DNA from: an uncultured Bacilli bacterium
GTDB lineage: Bacteria > Bacillota_I > Bacilli_A > RF39 > UBA660
DNA: 64,000 nt
NCBI GenBank assembly: GCA_934154785.1
Contig: CAKPGL010000002.1
Location: 62,001 to 126,000, forward strand
Direction: 5' to 3'
Positions 34,528-43,447 of this stretch are shown one piece after another. The notes beneath the pieces were generated by a model. It made no database searches and was not told where the DNA came from. It saw only the letters and a program-made list of their open reading frames with translations. Position 1 is the stretch's first letter, and each line of letters starts with the position of its first letter. The translations under genes were made by a program, and so were the position numbers.

Positions 34528-35523
34528 ATGGAAGGGACTAATAATTTATTTTCACAATTTAGTGAATTAGACAAAAAAGAATTAATTTCTTTTTTAGATA
34601 ATTTTTATTTACATTATCGTAATAATTTGAATTTTAATGATACTACTTTAACTTTTGGTATTGAAATAGAATTTGAAAAAATTTTATTAGAGGAAGTAGA
34701 GCAATTATTAATAAATAGTAATTTAAAAAACTGGTTAACCAAAAAAGAACGTTCTATAATTACGGGTGGTGAAATAAATAGTACTATATTAAATGATAAT
34801 CAAACAAATTGGTTAGGAATTAAAAAAGTTTGTTCTATTTTAAAAGAAAACAACGCTAAAATCAGTGAAAATTGTGGTGGACATGTACATTTTGGTAGTA
34901 ATATTTTAGGTGATAATTATAATAGCTGGCTAACATTTATAAAATGTATTATTGCTTTTGAAAAAGTTTTATTTAGATTTGGTTATGGTGAAGAAGTAAA
35001 AGAAAGACATTCTGTTAGAAAATTTGCTTATCCTGTTTCTTATTTATTAAAAGAAATACTTTATTCTGAAAATATAGACTTTAATAATATAAATACTGAA
35101 AAACTATTAGATATTATAAAAGATAGAACTAGTAAAAGAAGTTCTGTTAGTTTTCAAAAAATTTGTATTAAAAATTTAGATAATATAAAAAATAATACAA
35201 TAGAATTTAGATTTCCTAATGGTACAATAGAAGAAATTATTTGGCAGAACAATATAAATACTTTAGGTAAACTTTTATTAGCGGTTAAAAATGATAAAAT
35301 AGATATTGATGTTATTGATTTTTTACTTAAAAATATTCAAAAAGAAAGTAACATTAATATTTTACTAATGGACTATGGTTCTATTCATTTAAATACAGCT
35401 TTGTTATTTTGTGATATGATTTTTGATAATGATTTAGATAAATTATATTTTCTTCGTCAGTATATAAAAAATTCTTATAAAGATACTTATCAAGAACGTC
35501 AAAAAAAATTTATTATTAATTAA
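34528..35523 (+). CDS. Glutamine-synthetase-like amidoligase (Amidoligase_2 type)
   Basis: 331 residues, ATG preceded by GGGGGGA. Ordered motifs match the GS-like COOH-NH2 ligase family: GIEIEFE (residues 44-50), TGGEINS (79-85), CGGHVHFG (116-123) and TIEFRFPNGT (224-233). These supply the metal/ATP-binding Glu, His and Arg. Such enzymes form amide bonds using ATP, in peptide modification or small-molecule synthesis; substrates are usually unknown. The closest context clue is the double-HEPN protein just upstream, in the same probable operon. Confidence 0.85.
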   Translation: MEGTNNLFSQFSELDKKELISFLDNFYLHYRNNLNFNDTTLTFGIEIEFEKILLEEVEQLLINSNLKNWLTKKERSIITGGEINSTILNDNQTNWLGIKKVCSILKENNAKISENCGGHVHFGSNILGDNYNSWLTFIKCIIAFEKVLFRFGYGEEVKERHSVRKFAYPVSYLLKEILYSENIDFNNINTEKLLDIIKDRTSKRSSVSFQKICIKNLDNIKNNTIEFRFPNGTIEEIIWQNNINTLGKLLLAVKNDKIDIDVIDFLLKNIQKESNINILLMDYGSIHLNTALLFCDMIFDNDLDKLYFLRQYIKNSYKDTYQERQKKFIIN

Positions 35524-35573
35524 AATGTAAGAATTATTTATTTATAGTATTCCATACTAATTATGGTGATAGT

Positions 35574-36008
35574 ATGAAGTATGTATTAAATATAATGATT
35601 CTTTTTATTTGTGTTTTTTTACTTTTAATTATAGATAATGATTATATAAGTGTTCCAGTTGTATCATTAGATAGTGATTATTATCAAATGTATGATATAT
35701 ATGCTGATAACTTAACTACTAAAAACTTTACTAAATACTTTAGTGATACATCTAATTTTATTGCGGTATATCCTGATATAAATTTAATTTATAAAGAAAA
35801 ACTAGGTAATATATATTTTGAGTGTAAAAATAAATTTAACTTAGATGCTTTTATTTCTTATTATAAAAAAGTACTTGAAAAAAATAATTATAAAAATGAT
35901 TTAGTAAATATTGATTATTATGGCGTTTCTATAAAAAAGATTATGGTATACGCTAATAAAGAAGAATTAGCACAAATTTTAAATAATTGTACAATTTGTT
36001 TTATTTAA
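35574..36008 (+). CDS. Small single-pass membrane protein of unknown function
   Basis: 144 residues, ATG preceded by GGTGATA. A signal-anchor helix (residues 4-20) is followed by about 120 residues with many Tyr, Asn and Lys; the part after YFSDTSNFIAVYPD looks like a small alpha/beta domain placed outside the cell. No family recognised. The preceding 50 bases hold a small AGTAT/ATACT hairpin and no clear terminator, so it may be expressed with the amidoligase. Confidence 0.55.
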   Translation: MKYVLNIMILFICVFLLLIIDNDYISVPVVSLDSDYYQMYDIYADNLTTKNFTKYFSDTSNFIAVYPDINLIYKEKLGNIYFECKNKFNLDAFISYYKKVLEKNNYKNDLVNIDYYGVSIKKIMVYANKEELAQILNNCTICFI

Positions 36009-36020
36009 ACCTAGCTAGTA

Positions 36021-36029
36021 TGTTATAAT
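36021..36029 (+). promoter_or_regulatory. Extended -10 promoter
   Basis: TGTTATAAT, 22 bases before the next start; GGGGTGAT follows as ribosome site. Confidence 0.5.
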
Positions 36030-36050
36030 TACTATGTCAGGGGTGATTTA

Positions 36051-36890
36051 ATGATCTGTTATGGTATTAATGATATGTATCGTAAAGAAATATATAAATG
36101 TGATGAAAAACAAATTTTATTATTTTTTGATGAACTAGATAGTGCCACTAAAAATATTTATTTACGTATAATGGTAACAGATGGTTTACAGGTTTTAGAA
36201 AGAAGAAGACAATATAATGAAAGTGATCAATATTCAAAAAGGTTATATAAAATTCTAAGTAATTCTGACTTTGAGCATATTAAGTCTGTTTTAGAAGATA
36301 ACTATATTTTATTTCAAGTATTATTTGTAAATGCTAAAGGATTTTATAAAATGCCTATCGTAGATAGATGTCTTTTAGTTGGAGAAAGAGAAAATAAAAT
36401 CCTAAATTATAAATTACTATCTTTAAACCCTTTTTATCTAGTAGATGTTTGTGTATACACTATTCAAAAAGATATTGATAGTATTTACTACTATTATAAT
36501 GATTATCAAAATAAGTTAGGTAGTAAACAGCTTAAAAGTTTTTATCAGTTGGTCTTAGTAATGATGGAAAAACTAAAAGAGGAGAATACTAATTTATATA
36601 ATAAAAACTTTTTAGAATTTTTAAAAAATTTTTATGTTGGAAATAAATTTTTACAATCTATAGATGAAATTTCTTCTTTAGAAACAAAACTTTATCATGA
36701 TATGCTAGAAAAAGAGGAATTAGATTATGTAATAAGTCTTCTTGAAAGTACACCAGAAGATCTTATGAAAGTATTAGCGATTTCTTTTGCGTATCACTCA
36801 GATATGGCTGGCACTAAAGAGGAGAAAAACTTTATAAATGAGAATGTTAATTCTGATATGATAAAAAAATTACAACTTAATAATAATTAA
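36051..36890 (+). CDS. Cytosolic protein of unknown function
   Basis: 279 residues, ATG preceded by GGGGTGATTTA. It has no signal or membrane helix. It is mostly helical by composition, with an Arg/Glu-rich part LQVLERRRQYNESDQY near residue 50 and Leu/Lys/Glu-rich helices after 150. No recognised motif. It has its own promoter and ends at a terminator, so it is a single-gene unit. Confidence 0.55.
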   Translation: MICYGINDMYRKEIYKCDEKQILLFFDELDSATKNIYLRIMVTDGLQVLERRRQYNESDQYSKRLYKILSNSDFEHIKSVLEDNYILFQVLFVNAKGFYKMPIVDRCLLVGERENKILNYKLLSLNPFYLVDVCVYTIQKDIDSIYYYYNDYQNKLGSKQLKSFYQLVLVMMEKLKEENTNLYNKNFLEFLKNFYVGNKFLQSIDEISSLETKLYHDMLEKEELDYVISLLESTPEDLMKVLAISFAYHSDMAGTKEEKNFINENVNSDMIKKLQLNNN

Positions 36891-36892
36891 AG

Positions 36893-36933
36893 AACTATTA
36901 GGAAATTAACGAATATTTTCTTAATAGTTTTTT
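36893..36933 (+). terminator. Terminator
   Basis: AACTATTAGGAAA (36893-36905) with TTTCTTAATAGTT (36917-36929), one G-U, then T run. Confidence 0.8.
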
Positions 36934-36995
36934 TAATAATGATTTGCTTTTTTTAAAATAATATTATAAAATATCCCTTGTTTTGGGGGATGATT

Positions 36996-39900
36996 ATGAA
37001 ATCTATCAGTGAGTTTGATTTAAAGGTTTTAGGTAACACTTTTATTCCAGATATTTTTAAAATTAAGATTATTAATAAACTTAGTATTGAAGACATTATA
37101 TTTCATCAAAAAAAATTTTGTCCTAATCTTGGATTGTTAGATGGGAATTATCTATTAAAATTAGGATTAAAATATCGTAAAAGAGAAATTCTTGAATATT
37201 TTAAGTCCTTTGATGTAGATGATACGGTAAATTTTTCTGTTTTAAAAAGTATACTTATAATAGATGAACATTTAAATAATTATATAATAAAGGTACTTGA
37301 CATTTCTGTTATTGATAAACTTATTTCCGGTAATATAAATAGTGATGAAACTTTTAAAAGAATATGTAGGTTACGTAAGAATGATGTTTATGCATTAATT
37401 AATACCGCTATTAAAGATAATAGATATCAAGATTATGTTAGTTATTGTACACCAGATAGATTAAAGGAGTATATTATAAAAAAAGTTGATATTAACTATC
37501 TAATATTGGATTTGACATCCACTAATTCTACTTTAACCAAAACTATTTTAAAGTATAGAAAAAAAGATATTGTTGAATATGTTAATTTAAACTCCAATAA
37601 CATTCCTGAGTTAGAAAATTTGTTAAAAATGGATTTGCCTAAAGAAGTTTATAAAATGCTATTAGAGAAATTTCCTATTGATAATAGAATGATTTCTTAT
37701 ATATTTTTACATTGTTCTACTGATTTAAAAGATTTATTATTTTTACTTTATCCAGATAAAGTATATGCTTGGGTGGATGAATTTCTAATTGGTGATAAAC
37801 ACTTTGATATAATTCAACTTAGATATAATAAATTAACATCTTATATTGTAAATAAGCTAAACCTTGAACAATTAGATGATGTAATAAAAGGTAATTTAAC
37901 GATTTATTATAGTGACTTTATTAATGAATTATTTAAAGTTAGAAAAGAAGATATCATTAGTATAATAACAGAAAATGTTTCTTTAGATAATTCAAAAATA
38001 ATAGATTATTTATCTTTAAAACTACCTGAAAATATATTAAAGTCTATTATGTACTGCATTGATGTTAATGAAAACATATTAAATATAATTTTAAAAAATG
38101 GTAATTCTAGTGTTATAGAAAATGTATTTAAAATATATAAAAATGAATTATTACTTATAATTAATAAAAATTCTAAAACTGATAGAATAGCATTCTTAGA
38201 TAAGTATTTAAGACAATATGCTTATCCAATAACTTTACAAATAGAATTATTGAAAGACTTAACCGATGAAGAGATAATTTATATTATGTCACAAGGCGTT
38301 TTTGGATATGCGTTAAAGGATAAAATATATGAATTATATAAAGATAGAATTAATAAGATATACAGTAATTTATTATTAAGTGATATAGAAAAAGCAACTA
38401 CAATTTTTAAAAATTCCGCTATAACTGATTTTAGATCGGATATAATTAATAATTATGATTTTAAATACTTACGTTATTTTTTAGATGAAATGAATGAAAC
38501 GGAAAAAGAAAAACTATATAAAAAATTCCCTAGGGAACTTAAAGAAATGCTAAGAGCTGAATATTCTAATGATTTATTAGAATTTATAAAAAGAAGGGTT
38601 TTAGACTGCAATAGTGTAGTTTTAACTTTAAGCCTGAAGTTACTTACTTATGATGATATTATTTTTGCTTTAAAAAATAATATTGATTTTAAATATTACT
38701 ATAATGAAAAATTAAATAAATTAATGGAATCAGCTATAAAAAGTAAAGCTAATGATATAAAGAATTCTCCTTATGATGAATGTTTAATCTTTTTGAAGTC
38801 TCTAAGAGAAAAATTTGATGATTTATTTATTGTCTTTTTAAATAGCATAGAACTTGATGATGATTTCTTACATAAATTATTTATTGAAAGAGGTCTATCT
38901 GATAAACAAAAAGATATTTTATTTAAGATGAAAAGCAATGATATTTTAAGAATTGTTAAAAATAAATTATTAAATGATGAAGTAGATCCTATTGAATATA
39001 TTCAAAAGGGTACCCCAGATGATGTGCTAGAACTTGCACTATCTTATATTGAAAAAGATAGAGTAATAAGTTTATTAAATGATCCCAATTTTATTAACAG
39101 AAAAAGTATTGGAAAAAGCTTTGCCTTAAAATTAGCCATAATAGTAAATGTTAATAAAGAGAATGTTCAAGAAGTAGAAAATCTTGTCAAATATTATTCT
39201 AAAGATATATATGAATTTATTAATAATTATGAAAAAATATATTCTTTTTTAAAACTTAGTAGTATAGATGTTTCAAAGTTTTGGCAATATTCCTTAAATA
39301 CAAGTTATAACTTTATAAGCGATATAGTTAAAATATACGAAGATGATTTAGATATGTTTTTACGTGTTAAGGATATATTATTTACATATGTTTATGATGA
39401 TAACAATAAATATTCTTATCAAAGTTTTGTAAATATTATAAAGAATTATAGTAGATATAAAAAACTATGTATATCACTTACTGAAGTAGAAAATTTAGGC
39501 GCAATTAACTTTAATAATATTAAATTATTATTTAATCAAGATAAACTTATACCAAATATAAATATGTATAATGACTGTGGTAACATTATTAATGTGATAA
39601 AGGATGAATATATGACAATGTTAAAAAAATGTTCATCAATTGATGAATATAAAGATACTTTATTACAACTATTATTTAATCACAATATTAAATCAGTTGA
39701 AGAAATGCTTAATAATTATGGTAAAGTTAGTGATTTATTACAACTTAAATATTATAATTTACATAATAAAGAAGTATTAGATAAGATAGACTGTGTTATA
39801 CCTTATACTGAATTAATGGAAGAAATATTATATTGTGATGATATTAATGCTTTAAAAAGAACAATTGATGATACTATTAATAATATAAATTCTATTTTAG

Positions 39901-41291
39901 TAGATTTTAATTATACTAATTACGATGATTTGATGCGCGAATTATACGCTATAGAAATGGATATGAACTTATCTAAGGTTGGTTATAATGTTGATGTAGA
40001 TAGTGTAAAATTAGAAGAAAAATCTAAATTATATGGAGTAGATATATATGATTTTAGAGATAAGCAATATGCTTTATTAGCACATGTATTAAGTGATTCA
40101 GAAAATATAGATGATTTAATACAGGGTAATTCTAGTGGAACATTTAATTTCATATCACTTTCCGCAATAAGTTATAGAATGCAATCATATTATTATGGTG
40201 CTAAAAATATGATATTTGGTTATGATGAAATGCCTAATTCTAATTTTGTTTGTAGTTCCGATAGCAACATGGGAACAAATTATTCAATAACAAAAAATTC
40301 AATTGAGATGACCCCTATTAATAGAAAACAAAGAGGCTTATTAGAAGTTAGTGATACTGATAGTAATTCTGAAATATTATCTTTAAGAGAAGGTATGAAA
40401 CCTAAGTATATTATTTGTCCTGGTAGACTACCTTCTTCAGAGGAACTTAGATGTGCTTTAAAATATAATTTAAAAATTGTTTTAACTCAAGAAATTAATG
40501 AAACTATTCTTTCTCCTAAACCAATTAATAAACTAGTAGAACCTAAACCTAAAGTATCAAAGGAATATTTAATAGAGTTTAGAAATAAAGTAATTAAAAC
40601 TGGTAATAAAAATAAGGTAGCGGTTATAACAGATGCTCATGGTATATTAGAACCTACTTTAGCGGTACTGGAAGATATACGTAAAAAAGGAATAACTAAA
40701 ATATATTCCTTAGGAGATAATATAGGTACTGGTTCTAATCCTAGTGAAGTGTTAGATATATTAAACCACTATGGAGTAAAAAGTATTAAAGGCAATCATG
40801 AATTGTATCTAATAGATGGGGTAGATGAGTATAAAAAGCATTTAATTGAAACTGGTGCGTATGAAGAGGAAACAATTAACACAAGTTGGACGCGTGACAA
40901 TTTAACAGCAGAACAAGTAGTAGATATATCTAAATATGATAATTATGTAGAATTAGATGTTGCGGGCAACAAGGTATTATTATGCCATTACTTATATGAC
41001 TATAATGAAAACAAACCATTATATGATATAACTAAATATGATTTAGTTATTCAAGGTCATAAACATTTTCAAGCACAATCTGGAAAAATTGTAACATTAA
41101 AAGCAATAGGTATTGGTAATAAAAGTAATGATGATATAGGTAACGCTACTTATATGATTATTGATTTAAATGATAAAGAACATCCATATGAAATAATAAA
41201 TGTTCCTTATGCCTATAAAAACTCTATTAATGATGAAAATGTTTCTTCTAATAATTGTAAACAAAAAATAATGAATTGGATTGGTAAATAA
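36996..41291 (+). CDS. Giant protein: long helical region plus C-terminal metallophosphoesterase
   Basis: 1431 residues from the ATG at 36996, preceded by GGGGGATGATT. The C-terminal about 220 residues are a calcineurin-like phosphoesterase with all metal motifs in order: TDAHG (D1213, H1215), SLGDNIG, IKGNHE, LLCHYLYD and IQGHKHF. The first 1000 residues are Leu/Ile/Lys/Asp-rich helices without clear repeats by eye, perhaps degenerate solenoid. A middle part (about 1075-1180) with VCSSDSNMGTNYSITKNS and MKPKYIICPGRLPSSEEL looks like a separate domain. No signal or membrane helix. The substrate is unknown; it is the largest gene in the window and stands alone. Confidence 0.72.
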   Translation: MKSISEFDLKVLGNTFIPDIFKIKIINKLSIEDIIFHQKKFCPNLGLLDGNYLLKLGLKYRKREILEYFKSFDVDDTVNFSVLKSILIIDEHLNNYIIKVLDISVIDKLISGNINSDETFKRICRLRKNDVYALINTAIKDNRYQDYVSYCTPDRLKEYIIKKVDINYLILDLTSTNSTLTKTILKYRKKDIVEYVNLNSNNIPELENLLKMDLPKEVYKMLLEKFPIDNRMISYIFLHCSTDLKDLLFLLYPDKVYAWVDEFLIGDKHFDIIQLRYNKLTSYIVNKLNLEQLDDVIKGNLTIYYSDFINELFKVRKEDIISIITENVSLDNSKIIDYLSLKLPENILKSIMYCIDVNENILNIILKNGNSSVIENVFKIYKNELLLIINKNSKTDRIAFLDKYLRQYAYPITLQIELLKDLTDEEIIYIMSQGVFGYALKDKIYELYKDRINKIYSNLLLSDIEKATTIFKNSAITDFRSDIINNYDFKYLRYFLDEMNETEKEKLYKKFPRELKEMLRAEYSNDLLEFIKRRVLDCNSVVLTLSLKLLTYDDIIFALKNNIDFKYYYNEKLNKLMESAIKSKANDIKNSPYDECLIFLKSLREKFDDLFIVFLNSIELDDDFLHKLFIERGLSDKQKDILFKMKSNDILRIVKNKLLNDEVDPIEYIQKGTPDDVLELALSYIEKDRVISLLNDPNFINRKSIGKSFALKLAIIVNVNKENVQEVENLVKYYSKDIYEFINNYEKIYSFLKLSSIDVSKFWQYSLNTSYNFISDIVKIYEDDLDMFLRVKDILFTYVYDDNNKYSYQSFVNIIKNYSRYKKLCISLTEVENLGAINFNNIKLLFNQDKLIPNINMYNDCGNIINVIKDEYMTMLKKCSSIDEYKDTLLQLLFNHNIKSVEEMLNNYGKVSDLLQLKYYNLHNKEVLDKIDCVIPYTELMEEILYCDDINALKRTIDDTINNINSILVDFNYTNYDDLMRELYAIEMDMNLSKVGYNVDVDSVKLEEKSKLYGVDIYDFRDKQYALLAHVLSDSENIDDLIQGNSSGTFNFISLSAISYRMQSYYYGAKNMIFGYDEMPNSNFVCSSDSNMGTNYSITKNSIEMTPINRKQRGLLEVSDTDSNSEILSLREGMKPKYIICPGRLPSSEELRCALKYNLKIVLTQEINETILSPKPINKLVEPKPKVSKEYLIEFRNKVIKTGNKNKVAVITDAHGILEPTLAVLEDIRKKGITKIYSLGDNIGTGSNPSEVLDILNHYGVKSIKGNHELYLIDGVDEYKKHLIETGAYEEETINTSWTRDNLTAEQVVDISKYDNYVELDVAGNKVLLCHYLYDYNENKPLYDITKYDLVIQGHKHFQAQSGKIVTLKAIGIGNKSNDDIGNATYMIIDLNDKEHPYEIINVPYAYKNSINDENVSSNNCKQKIMNWIGK

Positions 41292-41296
41292 TATAT

Positions 41297-41345
41297 AAAA
41301 AGAATCTACCAAGAATTAATCATTTAATTCCTGACAGATTCTTTT
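41297..41345. terminator. Bidirectional terminator between convergent genes
   Basis: Outer stem AAAAGAATCT (41297-41306) with AGATTCTTTT (41336-41345), inner stem GAATTAA (41313-41319) with TTAATTC (41324-41330). The hit stop codon is inside. Confidence 0.8.
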
Positions 41346-41701
41346 AGTATGTTATAAATGTCTTCTACTTTTTTAATTTCTTGTTTATCTTTATAAAATG
41401 GTTTTAAATGTAAATGAAAGTGTTTTACTTCTTGAATACAACCATTATTTTGAATTAAGGTTAAACCATCTATATGAAGTTTATCTTCAAGTAGTTTTTT
41501 CATTTTTTGTGCTATTTTAAATATGTGGTTCATAGTTGCTTCATCCATATCACTTAAATTTACAATGTGTTTTTTAGGTATAATTAATGTATGACCATTT
41601 GTATCAGGGTTAATATCTAAAAATACTTTTACGATATCATCTTCATAAATAGTATAAGAAGGAATACTTCCAGAAATAATTTTACAAAAAATACAATCCA
41701 T
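41324..41701 (-). CDS. hit: HIT family nucleotide-binding hydrolase (HinT-like)
   Basis: 125 residues on the minus strand. CIFCKIISGSIPS is the typical start, and HFHLHLKP is the histidine triad with the nucleophile histidine. NPDTNGHTLIIPKKH is the nucleotide-binding part. It hydrolyses AMP-linked small molecules such as aminoacyl-adenylates. It is divergent from sufC. Its ribosome site on the minus strand is AGGAGAG. Confidence 0.92.
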   Translation of the reverse strand: MDCIFCKIISGSIPSYTIYEDDIVKVFLDINPDTNGHTLIIPKKHIVNLSDMDEATMNHIFKIAQKMKKLLEDKLHIDGLTLIQNNGCIQEVKHFHLHLKPFYKDKQEIKKVEDIYNILKESVRN

Positions 41702-41732
41702 AATTTCACTCTCCTAATAAAATTATAACGAA

Positions 41733-41768
41733 AAAATGTAAAATCTTCAAGAAGAGATTTTACATTTT
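41733..41768. repeat. 14-bp perfect inverted repeat in the hit-sufC divergent region
   Basis: AAAATGTAAAATCT (41733-41746) and its exact reverse complement (41755-41768), with an 8-base spacer. Not a terminator of either neighbour because both genes run away from it. No obvious T run. Confidence 0.7.
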
Positions 41769-41867
41769 AGTGAATACTGCGAATATTCAATAATATTATT
41801 ACAGTTTTAGAAAATTTTATACAAAAATTATATATTTTATTGTATAATATAAAACGGAGATGATTAT

Positions 41868-42653
41868 ATGCACACATTAAAAATATCAAATTTAAGTGTT
41901 GAAATAGATAATAAAACAATACTAAAAGATTTTAACTTAGAAATAAAAAGTGGAGAGATACATGCTATAATGGGACCAAATGGTACTGGTAAGTCAACAT
42001 TATCTAAAGTAATAATGGGTGATACTTCTTACAAAGTAACTAATGGTGACATTACTTTTGATGGCACTAGTATTAACAATTTAAATGTTTGTGAAAGAGC
42101 TAACTTAGGAATTTTCTTGGGAATGCAAATGCCACCAGAAATAGAAGGCGTAAGTAATGCTGACTTTTTAAGAACAGCATTACACAATAAACAAAAAGAT
42201 AATTTCAAATTATATGACTTTATAAAGAAAATTGATGCATCTGTTGAAAATTTAAAAATGAATAAAGATATGATTCATCGTGGAATAAATCAAGGCTTTT
42301 CCGGTGGTGAACGTAAGAAAAATGAAATTTTACAAATGTATATATTAGAGCCAACTTTTGTTTTATTAGATGAAATAGATTCTGGTTTAGATGTAGATAG
42401 TCTTAGAATAGTTGGTGAAAATGTTATGAATTATTATAATACTAATAATCCTGGCGTTTTACTAATTACACACTATCATAGATTACTTGACTATATTAAA
42501 CCTACTCACGTACATATTATGAAAGATGGACACTTAGTAAAAAGTGGTGGTTATGAACTTGTCGATTACGTTGAACAAAATGGGTATGATAAATTAGAAA
42601 AAACTCCTATATCTAGTACTTGTGTTATGAAGGAAAATTTGAAACATGAATAA
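41868..42653 (+). CDS. sufC: Fe-S cluster assembly ATPase SufC
   Basis: 261 residues. ABC-type ATPase with Walker A GPNGTGKST, the signature FSGGERKK and Walker B FVLLDEIDSGLD; the IFLGMQMPPEIEGV stretch is SufC-specific. It powers Fe-S scaffold assembly with SufB/SufD. The next gene starts inside the last 8 bases. TATAAT at 41843-41848 and CGGAGATGAT precede the start. This opens a three-gene SUF operon. Confidence 0.95.
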   Translation: MHTLKISNLSVEIDNKTILKDFNLEIKSGEIHAIMGPNGTGKSTLSKVIMGDTSYKVTNGDITFDGTSINNLNVCERANLGIFLGMQMPPEIEGVSNADFLRTALHNKQKDNFKLYDFIKKIDASVENLKMNKDMIHRGINQGFSGGERKKNEILQMYILEPTFVLLDEIDSGLDVDSLRIVGENVMNYYNTNNPGVLLITHYHRLLDYIKPTHVHIMKDGHLVKSGGYELVDYVEQNGYDKLEKTPISSTCVMKENLKHE

Positions 42654-43443
42654 AATAAGAATAGTGAATGATAAGATAGATTTCATGGAAATTGATGATT
42701 CTATTGAAATTTCATTCAAAGAAAAAAATGATAATTATCTTGTTAATGTTATAAAAATAATTATTCATAAAAATACAGAGTTAGATATAGATTATAAAAT
42801 ACTAGAAGATAGTAAATTAGATTTATTCATTAATATCAAAAAAGAAGCAAACGCTAAAATATATGAACACGCTAATGGAGAATATTTAAAAGTTCAATAT
42901 AAGTATTATTTAGAAGAAAATAGTCTTTGTGATATTTATAAAACAAGTAACTTAAAAGGTACTAAAGAATATACTATTATAAATTTAAATGGTAAATCTA
43001 GTAATGTTAAAAGAGTTATTAAGACTGTTTCAACAAGAAATGAACAATACGATATGTTGGTTTATCATAATGCTAAAGAAACTGTTAGTAATTTAATTAA
43101 TCAAGGTGTAAACTTAGATAATGGTAGTCTTACTTTTAATGTATCAAGTTTTGTTCCTAAAGATAATGTAGGTTGTGTAGTAGATCAAAATAATCGTATA
43201 ATTAACTTAACGCAAAATGAATGTATGATTAAACCTAATATGTATATTGATTGTTTTGATGTTACTGCTAATCATAGTGCTTTTGTTGGTGCATTTAAAG
43301 ATATGGAACTTTTCTATTTACAGAGTAGGGGTATACCTAAAGAAGTTGCTTTAAAATTATTAATAAATGGTTTTTTAATATCTAATTTACCGATAGCAAT
43401 GCAAGATGATTTCAAAGATGTATCTGAAAAGTATTGGAGGTGA
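42646..43443 (+). CDS. Short SufD/SufB-type scaffold protein
   Basis: 265 residues, much shorter than SufB or SufD (about 400-470). The C-terminal SufBD core is clear: the ANHSAFVG region has the histidine seen in SufD, and ELFYLQSRGIPKEVALKLLINGF is the typical final helix. The N-terminal helical part of normal SufD is missing. It lies between sufC and sufS with overlapping starts, so it acts with them. It may be the only scaffold subunit or the partner of a SufB encoded elsewhere; no SufB is in the window. Confidence 0.85.
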   Translation: MNKIRIVNDKIDFMEIDDSIEISFKEKNDNYLVNVIKIIIHKNTELDIDYKILEDSKLDLFINIKKEANAKIYEHANGEYLKVQYKYYLEENSLCDIYKTSNLKGTKEYTIINLNGKSSNVKRVIKTVSTRNEQYDMLVYHNAKETVSNLINQGVNLDNGSLTFNVSSFVPKDNVGCVVDQNNRIINLTQNECMIKPNMYIDCFDVTANHSAFVGAFKDMELFYLQSRGIPKEVALKLLINGFLISNLPIAMQDDFKDVSEKYWR

Positions 43444-43447
43444 TTTC

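Noticed and set aside
35548..35560. Terminator between the amidoligase and the next membrane protein
   Set aside because: AGTAT/ATACT is too short and has no T run.
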